DNA from: a bacterium | GTDB lineage: Archaea; Thermoproteota; Nitrososphaeria; Nitrososphaerales; Nitrososphaeraceae | DNA: 12,610 bases | Direction: 5' to 3' | NCBI GenBank assembly: GCA_014381105.1 | Contig: JACMIO010000172.1 | Location: 1 to 12,610 of the forward strand | Shown here: positions 11,853-12,610 of the stretch, one piece after another | How the letters are laid out: the number at the start of each line of letters is the position of its first letter | Numbering within the stretch: the first letter of the stretch is position 1 | The notes under the pieces: generated by a model | What the model saw: only the letters and a program-made list of their open reading frames with translations | Database searches by the model: none | Told to the model about the DNA's origin: nothing | Position numbers and translations under genes: made by a program

Positions 11853-12610
11853 AAATAAAACAACCACGTCCAATGTGGGAGATACTATTTTCCACACATC
11901 ATACAGATATTGGATTACTTTACATGATATCCTCAATTACAGCGCTTATGCTAGGTGGTGGACTTGCATTGGCATTGCGTGCAGAATTATTCCTTCCAGG
12001 TTTACAGATAATACAAGATCCGACGTCATTTAACAGAATTTTCACGGTTCATGGTACAACAATGCTCTTCTTATGGGCCATTCCCTTTGCCGCAGGTGTA
12101 GGAAATTACCTTATTCCAATTATGGTCAGATACAAAGACATGGCATGGCCAAAACTAAATGCTGTAGCATTCTGGATGATTCCTGTTGGAGCTGCTCTAG
12201 TTTGGCTTGGCTTCTCTGACACTGGGTGGACAGCATATCCTCCATATTCAATTATTAAAGCACCAGGACCCGCTGCCGAAATGTGGATCTTTGGTCTAAA
12301 GATTTTGGGGATATCATCAATACTAGGTTCAATTAACTTTATTGTAACGATACTAAAATGTAGACATCCTGACTTGTCTATTATGAGAATGTCTCTCTTT
12401 GCGTGGTCAATACTTTCCATATCATTTATGACAATAGTTGCTGTTCCCACTTTCGCTGCATCTTTAATCATGCTATATACAGATAGACTTGGAATATCCG
12501 GATTCTTCAATCCTGCAATGGGTGGAGATCCTATAGCGTACCAGCACCTATTCTGGTTTACATTCCATCCAGAGGTGTACATATTCTTACTTCCTGCAGT
12601 GGGTATGCTA
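11843..12610 (+). CDS. coxA: Cytochrome c oxidase subunit I (5' part, cut by the window end)
   Basis: The frame is open for 256 codons to the right edge, so only the N-terminal part is visible. It is the catalytic haem-copper subunit that reduces O2 and pumps protons. STHHTDIG (18-25) matches the STNHKDIG opening. H70 in TVHGTTMLFLW is a low-spin haem ligand. GNYLIPIMVRYKDMAWPKLN (87-106) holds the D-channel aspartate D99 and conserved asparagines. QHLFWFTFHPEVYIFLLPAVGM (234-255) contains the first CuB histidine H242, E244 and Y246, which forms the His-Tyr crosslink. Here the usual FFGHPEVY reads FTFHPEVY. The start TTG 11843 is chosen because the in-frame TAG lies four codons upstream and the sequence VLEIKQPRP fits the family start; the ATG ten codons later is an alternative. 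Confidence 0.93.
   Translation, partial: MVLEIKQPRPMWEILFSTHHTDIGLLYMISSITALMLGGGLALALRAELFLPGLQIIQDPTSFNRIFTVHGTTMLFLWAIPFAAGVGNYLIPIMVRYKDMAWPKLNAVAFWMIPVGAALVWLGFSDTGWTAYPPYSIIKAPGPAAEMWIFGLKILGISSILGSINFIVTILKCRHPDLSIMRMSLFAWSILSISFMTIVAVPTFAASLIMLYTDRLGISGFFNPAMGGDPIAYQHLFWFTFHPEVYIFLLPAVGML

Noticed and set aside
12106..12582. 158-codon open frame on the minus strand
   Set aside because: It lies wholly inside coxA on the opposite strand; the plus-strand frame has clear haem and CuB motifs.

Overview
The window reads as a chromosome segment of an ammonia-oxidising archaeon (Thaumarchaeota/Nitrososphaeria). The evidence is archaeal RadA, a DUF790/Bax1 nuclease, an F420-NADP reductase, two tRNAs of archaeal/bacterial shape, TATA-box spacing typical of leaderless archaeal genes, and a copper-rich haem-copper oxidase cluster. 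The DNA is AT-rich, which within this group fits a Nitrosocosmicus-like or marine Nitrosopumilus-like genome better than a GC-richer Nitrososphaera. The genus is an inference. The region is mostly core metabolism; I see no CRISPR array, insertion sequence, prophage or obvious island.

Left part, minus strand, 1-4513: tRNA-Pro(CGG); an LhgO-type FAD oxidoreductase; a Nudix hydrolase of the ADP-ribose pyrophosphatase type; a 105-residue protein of unknown function; and a Bax1/DUF790 PD-(D/E)XK nuclease. Bax1 is divergent from radA (plus strand, about 4.7-5.9 kb), giving a small DNA-repair pair. XPB, the usual Bax1 partner, is not in the window.

Middle, 5.9-8.8 kb: the stretch after radA holds a decayed mini C2H2 zinc-finger gene and then a dodecin-like gene, both on the minus strand. 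A secreted Asn/Ser-rich protein with a C-terminal beta-sandwich-like domain follows on the plus strand, then tRNA-Arg(UCG) on the minus strand and a class I/II PLP aminotransferase on the plus strand.

Right part: npdG (F420H2:NADP+ oxidoreductase) and a coupled two-helix membrane protein run leftward. They are divergent from a histidine-phosphatase-family gene, with a perfect 17-bp palindrome between them. The window ends in a terminal-oxidase cluster: subunit II is split between its two transmembrane helices into adjacent genes, the CuA half carries an extra plastocyanin-like type-1 copper domain, a possible 35-residue ORF follows, and the 5' part of coxA runs off the right edge.

Two features recur across the window. 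Many starts are TTG with a TATA-like box about 25-30 nt upstream, suggesting leaderless transcripts. Most genes sit as singletons or short pairs. The most interesting points are the split, cupredoxin-fused oxidase subunit II, the dodecin lacking both known flavin-contact residues, and the broken zinc finger after radA. I did not find a clearly undescribed multi-gene system.
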